Positions 22,006-34,690 of a stretch of 64,000 nucleotides of DNA are shown piece after piece (the stretch's first letter is position 1; every line of letters starts with the position of its first letter). Under the pieces are notes generated by a model. The model was not told the origin of the DNA. It worked only from the letters and a program-made list of their open reading frames with translations, and searched no databases. Source of the stretch: Protea cynaroides. Lineage: Eukaryota > Streptophyta > Magnoliopsida > Proteales > Proteaceae. The stretch is taken from assembly GCA_028583415.1 (NCBI GenBank), contig CM053265.1, forward strand, positions 38,459,597-38,523,596, read 5' to 3'. A program made the position numbers and the translations under genes.

Positions 22006-23718
22006 AAGCCTCACATTACTTTTTTGGGTGTGCTCCAGGTCCATCGTACGAGCACTTAAACTGGACTCATCCCTTGCTCTCACCTAAGACACTAGAGGCT
22101 AGCGCCCAATCCATGTCCGAAACCCTACTCCAGCTGTAAAAGAGTCTGAATCATGATTGGTCCATAAATAAGCATATGCCAATACCTAAACCCCTTTTTG
22201 GCAAGGATTACCTATCATAGGATATTGAAACCTAAACCAATAAATATTACTAATGTAGTTACCTATATCCTAGCTTAATGGACCAAGATAAACCAGCCCA
22301 TTCCATCTATCCGGATCCACTAGGACACAAGAAAATGACAAACAATCATGTTATCAAACATCTGCATGTTATCAAACATCCGTAATCTATCAATCCAATA
22401 TAGAGTTATAATATGCAAATGCATGAATAGTTATCACAGTTATTGGATGGCATGTTATCACATAGTAATCTAAACAAGTAGCAAGCACATGCTTACGAAA
22501 ACAAGAAAATAAAACAAGTACTAATCCCTCACCTATATTTGGTGAACTAATCTTTACTCTATTGCAGATAGAGTACCTTCACATGTTTTCCTACGTCAGC
22601 TTACCTATTACAATGTGGTGTGAATGTTACTTATAATTACTGAGTCTCGCTTCCATTAGGTCTGGCGTATCCTTAATAGTCTTAGGAACATGTCTTAAGT
22701 TTACTTGTAAGTCTCAAAGTCCATGGCTAAAAATACAACCAAAATAGGCTTGCTCTAATGTGTGGTCAATAGAGGTGGTTGATTAGCTATGGTGGTCGAT
22801 CAACTCAGTTTTATCAACCGCCTAGGTATTTTGGCCTAGATGGGTTCCAAATGCTTGCACCTCTGTAAGGTTACTTCTACAGGTGTTTTATGATGGGTTT
22901 GAATCATTGGGTGGAATATAATCCTATTCCCATAGGTTATATGCATGTATGGTTTACGATGGTGAATGTCATCTTTACAACCACACATGCTTACACACTT
23001 AGGAGCACATTCTAATCAAACCAATCATTCCAACACGTTCATTATGTTATTCTTAAGGTGTGGAGAGGCTTACATAGTCCAATTAGTCAAGTGGGATAAA
23101 AATACCAAGAATATACCTCTCTATAGACCAGCAGTCGATGACAGTAGAGGCAATCAATCAAGTCAATTTAGTTGACCGCCCTCATCGACTGCCTCGTACC
23201 AGAGGGTTCAAACTGAATTCAATTCAATCCGTTCTTCATGGGGTCGAGGGCTATCCCAGAGGGATTTTAAAGGTCTATATTATATTGATGGCCACTTCCC
23301 AATCATAATTCAATTTAATAAATAATTATAAAGTCCTACATTAAATACCTATATCAGTTTATCCATCATAAGCATTATCAAACAATTCTACCAAATATCC
23401 ATTAATGATCTTCTGGAATCTTGTTCCAATATGATCAAAGGTTGGGTTTACCTCATAAGATCATCAAGGGTTTAATTTATGTAAGGTAAGAATAGTTTAG
23501 AGGTTACCTTAATGCTTTTTATAATGTTATTGTAGCAAAAAGCTTGAGGGAGGACCTTTAGTGGTAGTTCTTCCTCTTCTTCTTCCTTCAACCTTGCTCC
23601 ACTTCACTCTCTCTCTCTCTCTCACAAAATGTGTCAGAGGTTCCAATGTTTTCAATTATGGTTCATAGACTATCATAGCCCATTCTGGGGAATCAAACGT
23701 GATATTTGGGTCAACCCT
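22006..23718 (-). repeat. Diverged LTR fragment Z, right piece
   Basis: No gene is seen. Superfamily landmarks occur in order: aagcctcac (22006), catgcatatt-like and catgaatag words, tccctcacct (about 22525) and a GGTCGAT-type module (tggtcaatag...ggtggtcgatcaac, about 22760-22805). A second CGA/TCG-rich patch (about 23125-23195) and a CT-rich stretch (about 23570-23625) follow. The CT-rich stretch sits where other LTRs have their start region. It is cut by El4 at 23719 and probably continues 4316-5039. Confidence 0.5.
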
Positions 23719-26662
23719 TGTGGCACCTGAATACGTCCAAGATCGATACCACAACGATTATAAAATAAATCCCATAGTCTACACATCCAGTGCCCACAAT
23801 AATCCAGAAACAATAATAATATAGAGGAAGCATTTAAATACTGACAGATGCAACTAATGATAACATATCCCATACTATGTATCTTATTATCCATTACAAA
23901 CCAATTGTACCTTCTCAAAATACTACCATATTCATATACAAATAGCCAAATTAAAGGAGTAAATCTATTACAATATTCTTGATAGATATTTTCATCTACT
24001 AGTAAAAATAATCATAATATCTAGAGTATGTCAGGGAAGGGAGAAAGTAAGGGGAGGGCTACGTTATGCGTAGAGTAGTTGTTGCAAGTGCAGCCCTTGT
24101 CGTGCTCTTCACCAATATCCTCGGTACCAACAACCATACTAGGGGTACCAACAACCATACTAGCTAGAGGGGATTCATGAACTCAACAATAGAGAAATCA
24201 CTTGTAGAAGGATCTGAAAAACAGTATTAACATGAGGGTGAGCTCACACGCCAACTCATTGAGAAATCTAGTATCACATGCAATGCACATACAACATCCA
24301 ATGATATTAATTGTAATTTATTTTATACTAGGTCTCAGATTTATGTTTCTACATCCTGGGCAAAAATAGAAGCTGAATAAATGATCCCAAGCCGCTACAC
24401 GAATTTTATAGGTATACTCCCCCTTAGGGACACCCATCTTTATAGGGTTTGTCACCTCCCACCATAGACCCCACATACGCCAGCTACCGTACACCCATAC
24501 TTCGCTAGCTCCCCCTAGGGTCGCCCAACCTTCTAGAGTGCAAAGCTATGCCAGTATCTTTACCCCTACTAGAGGGGCGTAGGAAACAAGGAATGGCACT
24601 ACCTATGTCTATTATGTTTATTCGTTTCACTTTCGCTATCCTCCAATAGAAGCCCCCGGATTACTACTCCCATGGATCACCATGCCCTCACTAGCATGTC
24701 GACATAACCATCGTGTCTACCAGTAACGTGTTTATATCCTAACATGATCCATGTGCCTGCACTTCATGCATTACATGAACCACCATACATGGTTGCAATC
24801 CAACATGACCCTTGCAGCTGCACTCCTATGGGTCACATAAGCCATCATACATGATTGTATAATTTATAAATAAAAATTATGCCCCAACGCGAACCTCGGC
24901 TCTACTCCCATGGATCACCGTGCTCCCTCTAGAGCTTAGCATCAATAACGTCACCCGTGTATTATAATCTCATACTCCACACGTCCACTATACCCAAATA
25001 ATCATACAAACATCCATAGTTATTATTATGCAAATGCATGCTCATACATAGCAATCATGGAAAATATATAATTAAATAACAACCTAAACCTGTTACTAGT
25101 AAAGTGGACATGTTATTAAGATGCCCTACATCTACAGACTAGACCCCTCACCTGATTACACGAAGAGTGCAGTAGCAATCTGAAGCCAAATAGAAGGCTT
25201 CACAATCAACCAAGTCAAATACCTATTTAAACACATAAGTCTTCACTAGATTGGTTTTCATAGCTTTTAATCATTATGGACAAGCCTTACAAGTCCATAC
25301 ACAGGTCCCATGGAAGGTCAGGAACCAAAAGGATGGTCTTCCTAATCATTACTAGGCTTATAGGCCAATACAGACTGAACCAATAGATAGAACCGATAAA
25401 GGGTTTCACTGCTACGAGAAACCGATAAATACAAAGTATTTTCTAAGTGGACAGAACCAGAAGGATGAGCTGACGTTCGACCATCCAACTAGTCATCCAG
25501 GTTGTAAACTGATATAAACCCTAGGATTCCAGTCGGTTTTTTAGAAGCAATGTCGAGTGACCATTCTTTTGGCACTGACTCCACTTAATTATTAAGCCTG
25601 AGCAGAGAATATGAATTAACCAGATCCACCGGGAACCGGTCAAACAGTTGGTGCTTATGCGCAGGATCGTGCCTCCGGGATGAGACTCCCGTTAGTTCAT
25701 TAATTACTAAGCCATGGCATTTGCCTTGGAGGAACCACAGTTTAAACTAAGTCATCGAACTAACCTATTTATGGATCCGGTACGTGGTACTGGTTCAGAC
25801 CTATAAACTAGGTTACGAACTAAGCAATGTTTCCAAACCTTGGAGACTTGTTCTCCACTACTAAACTTTAGTTTTAGTCGGTAGGGTACTAATTCCCACC
25901 ATTATTAGGCACAATGGGAGCCATTTATGGCTCCAATAACTCCCTCAATGGAGTTGGGTGGAATAAAACCTAAATCTAGGTTATAAATGAGATCTCCATT
26001 AATGGAGCTTCAACCACTAAACATCCTTGCATATATTCGCCAAAGGAAAAGAGGAAAGAAGGAAAACCTACCTTCAATAACTCCATGAAGGAGTGGATGA
26101 GTCTAAACCTAGGTTTTCTAGGTCATTAATGGTGGTTACCATTAATGGTATCCAACCACCATTATTCTTAGTATCCATACCAACCTAAAGGAGAAGGAGG
26201 AAGATGGACTTACCTCCAAGGATCAAAGCTAGGGCTTGAGTTCCTTAGCTTCAAGCTTCCCCCCTTCTTCTTCTTTTCCACTCTCTCTCAATCACCCACC
26301 GTCCAAGAAGAGTGAAAGGAGGGCTTGGTCCCCCTTTTATAGAAATCAGGAAGGGAGAATGTGTTCAACTCGAGTTCAACCGGCTGAACTCAACCAGGTG
26401 AATGATACACTAGTATGATCCATCGGTTGGGCCAAAACACATCCTATGGACCCTCTCTTTGGCCCGGATGCATTGGGATGCATACCCTTTTCACCCAAGG
26501 TCTTCAAGGGCACCTTATACTACCAAATATACATAATGAAGACTCACCTAAGTTTTGGATACCATCTTCGGGTCCTCATCAGGTGGTCTATCAGTCAATG
26601 TGTTGAGACCTGGCATAGAAGGAATCCGGGTTAATAAAGGGATTCTGAGTGTGGGTCTCACA
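23719..26662 (-). repeat. 3' LTR of El4 (2944 bp)
   Basis: It starts TGTGGCACCTG and ends GGGTCTCACA; in element orientation that is TGTGAGACC...GGTGCCACA. CTATAAAA lies on the minus strand at 26335-26342, with a CT-rich stretch beside it. It is clearly a different subfamily from El1-El3, sharing only landmarks such as catgagggtgagctcaca (about 24231). It lacks the dense GGTCG modules. Confidence 0.8.
26335..26342 (-). promoter_or_regulatory. TATA box in El4's LTR
   Basis: CTATAAAA on the minus strand, about 320 bp from the LTR start. The purine-rich (minus strand) stretch at about 26240-26320 follows downstream. Confidence 0.65.
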
Positions 26663-26672
26663 ATCCCCCCAA
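26663..26672 (-). promoter_or_regulatory. Polypurine tract of El4
   Basis: TTGGGGGGAT on the minus strand directly abuts the 3' LTR. Confidence 0.8.
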
Positions 26673-26699
26673 TTTATAAGATTTTGCCCCCTAAATTAA

Positions 26700-28956
26700 G
26701 GGGTACATGAGTCTTCAAACAAACATGGATATTTCTCTCGTATTGCATCTTTACTCTCCCAAGTGGCTTCTTCAATTGCATAATTGTGCCCATGAACCTT
26801 AATAGGGAATGAAACAGTTCCGCAGCTGCTGCACTTTTCGGTCTAATATCACCACAGGCTCAATTGTGCAAGATAAATCTTTGTCAATTTGTTGAACTTC
26901 TGCACTCAAGACATGTGAGGGATCATGAATGTATTTCTTCAGAAGTGAAATGTAGAATAAGTCACTAACTTCTAATAGTGAGGGAGGCAAAGCTAACTGA
27001 TATGCCACCTTGCCCCTCCTCCTCAAAATCTCGTATGGGACAATATATCTGGGACTCAGATTTCCTTTCTTGCCAAAGTGTCAAATTCCAGGGTAAGGCG
27101 ACAGTTTGAGGAAAATTTTGTCACCAACTTGAAACTCTAAGTCTTTATGCCATCCATCAGCGTAACTCTTCTATCTACTTTTAGCAACCTTGATTCCTTT
27201 CCCGATCAAATCCACTTTATCTCAAGTGTCCTATATAATATCAGGCCCCAATATTCTTTTCTCACTTTCCTCATTCTAATATAATGGAGTCCTGCATCGC
27301 CTACCATATAGTACCTCAAAAGGAGAAACACCAAAGGTAGCCTGGAAACTATTGTCGTAGGCAAACTCTATCAAAGATAGATACTTGTCCCAACTGCCTT
27401 TGAAATCTATGGCGCATGCTCAAAGAATATCCTCTAAAATCTGCACTGTGTGCTCAGATTGTCCATCAGTCTCTAAATGGAACGCAGTACTGAACTTCAA
27501 TTGGGTGCCCATAGCCTTCTGTAAACTATCCCATAGCTCAAAATTGAATCTCAAATCTCTATCTGATACAATGCTCGTCGGCACCCCATGTAATCTCACT
27601 ATGTTGTCAACATATAACTTGGCCAACCTGTCCATAGTGTATTGTGGCCTAACAGCTACGAAACGAGCCACCTTTGTGAGACAATCGATGATTACCCAAA
27701 CTACATCTACATTGTTTGGTGTCAAGGGTAATCCTATCACAAAGTCCATGGTGATATGATTCCACTTCCACTCTGGGATCGGTAATGGTTGAAGTAACTC
27801 AGCTAGTCTTTGTCTATCTACCTTTACTTGCTGACAAGTAAGGCACTTGTACACAAAAGCTACTACATCAGCTTTCATACCTCTCCACTAATAGGACTTC
27901 TTTAAATCCTGATACATTTTGGTACTACTAGGATACACTGAAAAAGGAAAGGAAGGAGCTTCAATCATGATGGTCTCCTTCAATGACTGGTCAAACTCTG
28001 GCACACATACCCTTCCTCTATATCTTACCAACCCCATACTATCCACAAAGAAGTTTGGGTCTTGATTTCCTTTCTCAAGGTCATGCTTGAGAGTCTTCAA
28101 ATGAGCATCACTTTTAATAGCATCCTTGTTATCATTAAGCAGGGTAGGTTGAATAGTCAATGTACCAAGCAGTGACACTGTTACGTCAACCCACTCCGAC
28201 ACAACATCATCAGTGGTAGAGGATTCAATCTCCAGAGGAGGTTTAAGAACCAATGTATGGACCATGCTGTGCCCCTCCTCACATTCGGCTGTGTCAAGGG
28301 TTTCCCCTTCGAATATGACTAACAACTTCCTACTGAGAGCATCAGCCACCACATTGGCCTTGCCAAGGTGATACTTAATGATGCAATCATAATCTTTTAA
28401 TAGCTCTAACCACCTTCATTGTCTCATATTTAGCTCCTTCTGGCTGAACAAATAGGTTAGACTCTTGTGATCTAACATTATACTGAACGTCTCCCCAAAT
28501 AGGTAATGGCACCATATTTTTAAGGCGAAGACAATTTTTGCAAGCTCCAGATCATGGGTGGGATAATTCTTCTCATGCACCTTTAGTTGTCTCGAAGCAT
28601 ATTCTACAACATAGTCATCTTGCATGAGTACACAACTTAACCCATAGTTTGAAGCATCTGTATAGACCATGAATTTTTCCCTTTTTCAGATGGAATGGTT
28701 AAAACTGGGGCAAAGACCAGCTTCTATTTGAGAGTCTGAAACTCTCCTCATACTTATCTGACCATTCAAATTTTATACCCTTCTTGGTCAATCTGGTCAG
28801 TAGCATTGCTATGGAGGAAAATCCCTCAATGAAGCACCAATAATAGCCAGCCAATCCAAAGAAACTTCTAACCTCTGTCACCGAAGTGGGTGTCTTCCAG
28901 TCCATGACTACACTGACCTTTCTAGGGTCCACTGTTAATCCTTCTGCTGATATAAT
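26700..28956 (-). pseudogene. pol: El4 pol: RT end, RNase H, integrase, chromodomain
   Basis: From 28956 leftward the order is as follows. The RT thumb comes first (EGLTVDPRKV, SFFGLAGYY), then RNase H at 28670-28416 (YTDASNYGLSCVLMQ, HDLELAKIVFALKIW, DHKSLTYLFSQKELN). The integrase zinc domain follows, with SVYPSSTKMYQD where the family has HPGSTKMYHD; the first histidine is tyrosine. The integrase core (27878-27420) has MDFVIG, VSDRDLRF and TDGQSEH, then comes a GPY-like segment. The chromodomain near 26800-26710 (YAIEEATWESKD, EKYPCLFED) is in a different frame after a stop. The reading frame at 28699-29097 runs from RT into El5's LTR and is a junction artefact. Confidence 0.88.
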
Positions 28957-29224
28957 TGTAAGCACCCCATTTTTGCCATCATCGGCATAAGTGAACCAAT
29001 ATGGCAGGTTTTCGATCTTTAACCAAAAAATTTGTGATTCTCCACTGATCCCCACAGCAAGGTCATGGGTTATTATTTGCATGGATGCATAGGTCATAGA
29101 ATTATCTTCGAAATGAGATCAGAATTGCTCAATTCTGATATCAAATGAAGAAGATATGACTATTTTAGTCGGATGATACATATAAAGGAGGTTTCTAAAA
29201 TTATTATAAATAATAATAATCCCA

Positions 29225-30010
29225 GGGGCCTTCATGCAAATTATCCTAAGTCGGATTGTTTGAATTTCAAATCATCATATCTTGATCATCCGACATCGGA
29301 TTCAGATGATTCCAAGACCATTATTCTTCATTAATGATGTTCTACAAAGTGGACGTAAAAAATCCCGGGTAGAAGTCACCAGTGGGTCCCACGCAAGCTT
29401 GCATGCAAAATTATCGTTAGAACTTCAAAGCTTCATATTTTTTCCGTCCTACATCGGATTTAGATGATTCCGAGACCATTATTCTTCATTCATGATGTTC
29501 TACAAAGTGGACGTAAAAAATCCCGGGTAGAAGTCACCAGTGGGTCCCATGCAAGCTTGCATGCAAAATTATCGTTAGAACTTTAGAGCTTCATATATTT
29601 TCCGTTCTACATCGGAATCAGACGATTCCAAGGCCATTGTTCTTCATTTGTGATGTCCTACAAAGTGGACGTGGAAAATCTCGGGTAAAAATCTCTGGAG
29701 GGTCCCATGCAAAATTACATATGGAAATGGTCATTTAATATTCAAAAATTCATATTTTGATCATTCCACATCCGAATCAGGTGATTCCAGTCTCATTATG
29801 TTCCATTTTTAGTGCTCTACAAAGTGGACGTAAAATATTTCCGGTAGAAGCCTCCGAAGGATCTCATGCAGAATGGTCAGTCAAATTATCGATAATTGGT
29901 CCGCTTAAACTTCAAAAATTCATAAGTTGACCATTTTACTTCCAAATGAGGTGATTCAAGTTCCTATATTCCTCATTTTTAATGTTCTACAAAATGAACG
30001 CAAAAAATTT
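29225..30010 (+). repeat. U3 tandem repeat of El5, five units of about 160 bp
   Basis: The phrase ttctacaaagtggacgtaaa recurs at about 29340, 29505, 29654, 29815 and 29985 (last copies diverged), giving spacings of 149-170 bp. Each unit also has an aatcag.tgattcca phrase and a tcatgcaagcttgcatgca palindrome in the better copies. The same five units are in the 3' LTR (about 58805-59560). Confidence 0.85.
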
Positions 30011-30272
30011 GGAATAGAGGCCATCAAAAAATTCCATGCGGGATAACAGAAAAAATTACCCGTAAAATGACAAGGAGAGAAAACTCAGTTAATTCCAATC
30101 AATCCAATCAACACAGCTCAACCCAAGCTAGTTTGGACCCAACCCAGTCAACCCAACTCAGTTCAAGTCTGTCCAGCCCAATCAACTCAAGTCAGACCAG
30201 CCTGGACCAAGTCTGTTTAACCCATGTGCAAGAATTTTATGATATTGTATATATCAAAGTTTTTTATTTTTT

Positions 30273-30278
<6 letters not shown>

Positions 30279-30351
<73 letters not shown>
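30279..30351. repeat. AT microsatellite (about 73 bp)
   Basis: An uninterrupted AT run. At the same place the 3' LTR has only about 13 bp (59799-59811), so the two LTRs have diverged by slippage since insertion. Confidence 0.95.
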
Positions 30352-30354
<3 letters not shown>

Positions 30355-30365
30355 TCGGTTCAACG

Positions 30366-31103
30366 AAAAAGGAAAGATTGAGAAGATTTGAGAAAGGGAA
30401 GAGAGAGACCAAAAGGGCAAAGAGAGGAAGGTAGTGGAGAGAAAAGGAATAAAAAAAGAAAATAAAAGGAAGAGAATAAAGAAGAAGATTGGGAAGAGAG
30501 AGAAGAGATCCAAAAAATCAGAGGGAGAGAGAGAGATCGAGAAGATTTGAGAGAAAGAGGCCAAAAGATTAGAAAAAGAAAAAAAATGAGAAAAGGAAAG
30601 AAGGAATCCGAGAATAAAAGAGAGAGGGCGGTGAAGATTGAGGAGGATCGAGAGAGAATCGAGGAGAAAATAAAAAAAAGGAAAAAATAATAAAAAGGGG
30701 AGAGAACGAGAGAAGGTGAGAGGAGATAAAAAAAAAGAAAAAAACAGAAAAGAGGAGAATCGATAAGAGGGGAAGAGAGGGGGAGAACCGAGGAAGAAAA
30801 AAAAAAGACAAAAAAAAGAGGGAACCGAAAGGGAAATCGAGAAAGGGAGAGAGAGCGGTGAGTGAGGGAGAATAAAAAATAGAAAAAAAAGGGAAGAGGA
30901 TGGGAGAAACGAGAAGATAGAGAGAGAGGGAGTGGGAGAATAAAAGAAAGAGAGAAAAAAAAACAAAATGGGGGAGAAAGGGGGGGACTGATCGAGAGAG
31001 AGAATCGGAAGAAGCAAAAGAAAGCTAAGGAGATCAGATCGAGCAACGAGAAGGAGAATAGAGAGAAAGAAGAAGAAGAAGAAGAAGAAGAAGAAGAAGG
31101 AGG
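30366..31103 (+). repeat. 740-bp purine-rich tract in El5's LTR
   Basis: It is almost entirely G and A on the plus strand (gagagagaga, aaaaaagg, ggggaga mixtures) and ends in an AAG run at about 31066-31100. Scattered gatcgag/aatcgag words break perfect purity. Long reading frames on the minus strand made of S, F, L and P are composition artefacts. The tract could adopt triplex structure. The second copy is at 59823-60558. Confidence 0.9.
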
Positions 31104-32330
31104 TCATACCTGAGGTAAGCATCGCAACCTCTTACTTTTAACTCCATTGATGTTCCTTGCTGCCACTCAACTATCACCAAAACCTGCTCCCCTAAACCCT
31201 CAACAGAACACCTCATCTCTCCTATCACCCAGTTCCACTGCACAAACCAGTCTTGCCCATGATTCCATCACAACCCTTGATCCCATGTAAGCCATTGTAT
31301 GTATCTTAATTAAATTTTAGTCACCGGCATGAATTTAATTTGATCCACTACATGGATTTTTTATGTGCTTGAATTTTAACCATTTGATCATGAAATCTTA
31401 TATGATGATAATAGTTTTGATCATGAAATATCTGTGGTGATAATGGGTCCGACCACTTGTTTGGAGTTTTTATGAAATTGATCCATCATATGCTTGAAGT
31501 TTCATGTGATTAACTTGATCATCATTTTAGCCATGACTGAAATTTCTATGAACCATTGAACTTGGGATTTTGATGTAAAATAAATATGAACCCTTGATCT
31601 TGGAATTTTAAGTGAAATTTTTGGGCCATTGATTTTGGATATTAAGGTGATTAAATATGGACCATTGATATGAATTTTGGATGATTAAATTATGGCCATC
31701 TAATCTGGATCTAATCTTGGGAATTTGATGTGATTAATTGGATCAATTACATGTAGAAATTTCATATGATCAAAATTGATCTGAAAATGCTTAGAATTTT
31801 ATGAAATTGGTCCCATTGGTTTGAAATTTAAGGTGATTAAATATGGACCATTGATATAGATTTTGGATGATTAAATTATGGTCATCTGATCTTGATTTGA
31901 TCTTGGGAATTTGATGTGATTAATTGTGACCATTGATTTGAAACTTTTTAATGCAAATTTGTATATGTCCATTTGATGTTAAGTTATTTTCACATGATTT
32001 AATTATGGCCTTTGATCTTGAGCCATTGATTGATAAATTTGATCCATTAGATGATCAATTGATTTCTGATTATGTGATGACATTAAATCTGAACCATTGG
32101 ATTCCATATTGATATGTCCACCATCTTGATGCTTGAATGATTCTTGCTATTTTGGAATGCTACACATGCTTATTGTCATATTTGTCTGCCACATACATGC
32201 TTACTGTCATATTTAGATGATTACTGCCATGTTTGGATGCTTACTACTATGTTTGGATTACTACCACTGCTATAGTTGGAATGTTTTAATTCATCATATT
32301 CGTCTTGGAAAGAGATAAATTGAAAAATAA

Positions 32331-32808
32331 CAATTAGGGTAGAAAATCCTAAAAAATGGAAAGAAAATAACAATTAGGGTAGAAAACCCTAAAATGGAAA
32401 GAAAGTAACAATTAGGGTAGAAAACCCTAAAATGGAAAGAAAATAACAATTAGGGTAAAAAACCCTAAAAAATGGAAAGAAAATAATTAGGGTAGAAAAC
32501 CCTAAAATGGAAAGAAAATAACAATTAGGGTAGAAAACCCTAAAAATGAAAAAAATGGAGCAATTAGGGTAGAAAACCCTAAAATGGAAAGAAAATAGCA
32601 ATTAGGGTAGAAAACCCTAAAATGGAAAGAAAATAACAATTAGGGTAGAAAACCCTAAAATGGAAAGAAAATAACAATTAGGGTAGAAAACCCTAAAAAT
32701 GGAAAAAATACAGTAATTAGGGTATAAAACCCTAAAATGGAAAGAAAAAAACAATTAGGGTAGAAAACCCTAAAATGGAAAGAAAATAACAATTAGGGTA
32801 GAAAATAG
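32331..32808 (+). repeat. Tandem array of a 35-40-bp telobox-palindrome unit (13 copies)
   Basis: The unit is caattagggtagaaaaccc followed by taaaatggaaagaaaataa. Each full unit contains TTAGGGT and ACCCTAA seven-base arms separated by five bases, so it is a small inverted repeat of the AAACCCTAA telobox. I count 12 full copies and one partial copy here, and 11 plus a partial one in the 3' LTR (61757-62192). Confidence 0.9.
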
Positions 32809-33179
32809 CATACTAGATCATGCCATGTAGGCTCTTGCCTTATTTGCAATACATGTCATATTTGAAAGATTTTTAAACAATCTTACTACATGTTAATTTC
32901 TTGCCATAAATATTTTATATGCCATATTTAGATAGAATATTCTATTTTTTGGCAATAACTTATTTTATGCAACATCCTAGTTGAACTGCCATATATGCAC
33001 ACTTCTAGAAGACAATGTAGGTGTGGGGACGTGCATTTAGGCACCCACATTCTTGGGAAGGGCATAATGGGAATAATAAAATCTTAATAAAGAAAGAGAA
33101 TTCTTTGCCAAACCTTCCAAAATTAGAATTCAGAATGAAAAGGGTAATTTAGGACGATTTGCCCATCGGCAAACCCTAA

Positions 33180-34690
33180 ACCTAGAATAGGTTCTAAACC
33201 CTAAACCTAGAATAGGTTCTCATTCATTAACCTAGAACAGGTTATCCAGTTCGAACTACGCGGATTCTAATTCCTAGGTCAAACCCTAGGATACGTAGGC
33301 TATTTGGGAGAATCTCAAATTTGGATCCACACCTTAGTCCACTCAGAATATCCATAGATCCACTAGGATATCCATTCCCATTTCAACCCAGAGCCCGAAC
33401 TACGCGGATTCTGATTCCTAGGTCAAACCCTAGGATACGTAGGCCATTTCAGAGAAACCCAAATTCGGATCCACACTTTAGTCCACTTGGACTATCCATA
33501 AATCCACTAGGATATCCCCCATATTTTAACCCAAATAGGGTTATCCAACCTTAGTCCACTCGGACTATCCATAGATCCACTAGGATATCCATTCCCATTC
33601 AACCCAGGGCCCAAACTACGCGGATTCTGATTCCTAGGTCAAACCCTAGGATACGTGGCCATTTGGGAGAAACCCAAATTCGGATCCATAATTTAGTCCA
33701 CTCGGATTATCCATAGATCCACTAGGATATCTATCCATATTTCAACCCAAAAATGGGTTATCCATACTTTAGTCCGCTTGGACTATCCATAGATCCACTA
33801 GGATACTTACCCACATTTTGACCCAAATAGGGTTATCCAGTTCGAACTACGCAGATTCTGATTCCTAAGTCAAACCCTAGGATACGTAGGCTATTTGGGA
33901 GAATCCCAAATTCGGATCCACAATTTAGTCTACTCGGACTATCCATAGATCCACTAGGATATCCCTCATATTTTAACCCAAATAGGGTTATCCACACCTT
34001 AGTCCACTCGGACTACCCATAGATCCACTAGGATATTCAACCATCTCAATCCAAGCCCCATTTTGACTCAAATAGGGTTATTCAATCCCGAACTACGTGG
34101 ATTCTGATTCCTAGGTCAAACCCTAGGATACGTAGGCTATTTGGGAGAATCCCAAATTCGGATCCACACCTTAGTCCACTCGGACTATCCATAGATCCAC
34201 TAGGATATCCATTCCCATTTCAACCCAGAGTTTCGAACTACGCGGATTCTGATTCCTAGGTCAATCCCTAGGATACGTAGGCTATTTGGGAGAATCCCAA
34301 ATTTGGATCCACACCTTAGTCCACTCGGACTATCCATAGATCCACTAGGATATCCAATCATTTCACCCAATCTCGAACTACGCGGATTCTGATTCCTAAG
34401 GCAAACCCTAGGATACGTAGGCCATTTGGGAGAAACCCAAATTCGGATCCACAATTTAGTCCACTTGGACTATCCATAGATCCACTAGGATATCCCCCAT
34501 ATTTTAACCCAAATAGGGTTACCCACACTTTTAGTCCACTTGGACTATCCATAGATCCACTAGGATATTTATCCACATCTTAGTCCACTTGGACTATCCA
34601 TAAATCCACTAGGATATTATCTACATTCCAACCCAAATAGGGTTATTCTTAGATCCACTAGGACTATCTATCAGTCCACATAGACTATCC
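33180..34690 (+). repeat. Complex tandem array in El5's LTR
   Basis: Two modules alternate. One is cgaactacgcggattctgat through ctaggatacgtaggc and gaatcccaaattcggatcc, about 90 bp. The other is ttagtccactcggactatcc plus atagatccactaggatatcc, about 45 bp, sometimes doubled. Repeated reading frames with IRIWVSPKWPT-like phrases are by-products. The matching array starts at about 62570 in the 3' LTR and runs to the window end. Confidence 0.9.

Larger units (their letters stand above)
23719..28956 (-). mobile_element. El4: 3' half of a Tekay-like chromovirus, cut by El5
   Basis: It has a 3' LTR (23719-26662), a purine tract and the 3' part of pol. It stops mid-RT at 28956, exactly where El5's LTR begins. 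The rest of pol, gag and the 5' LTR should lie beyond El5, outside the window. The left flank pentamer is accct (23714-23718). Confidence 0.88.

Noticed and set aside
28699..29097. 132-codon frame joining RT sequence to an unrelated N terminus
   Set aside because: It crosses the El4/El5 junction at 28957; the N-terminal part is El5 LTR read backwards.
30277..31243. Long minus-strand frames rich in S, F, L and P (also 59756-60683)
   Set aside because: They are translations of a purine-rich tract inside an LTR; several frames are open at once, so composition explains them.
32331..32808. Interstitial telomere sequence
   Set aside because: TTAGGGT and ACCCTAA alternate within a 38-bp unit; there is no head-to-tail TTTAGGG run.
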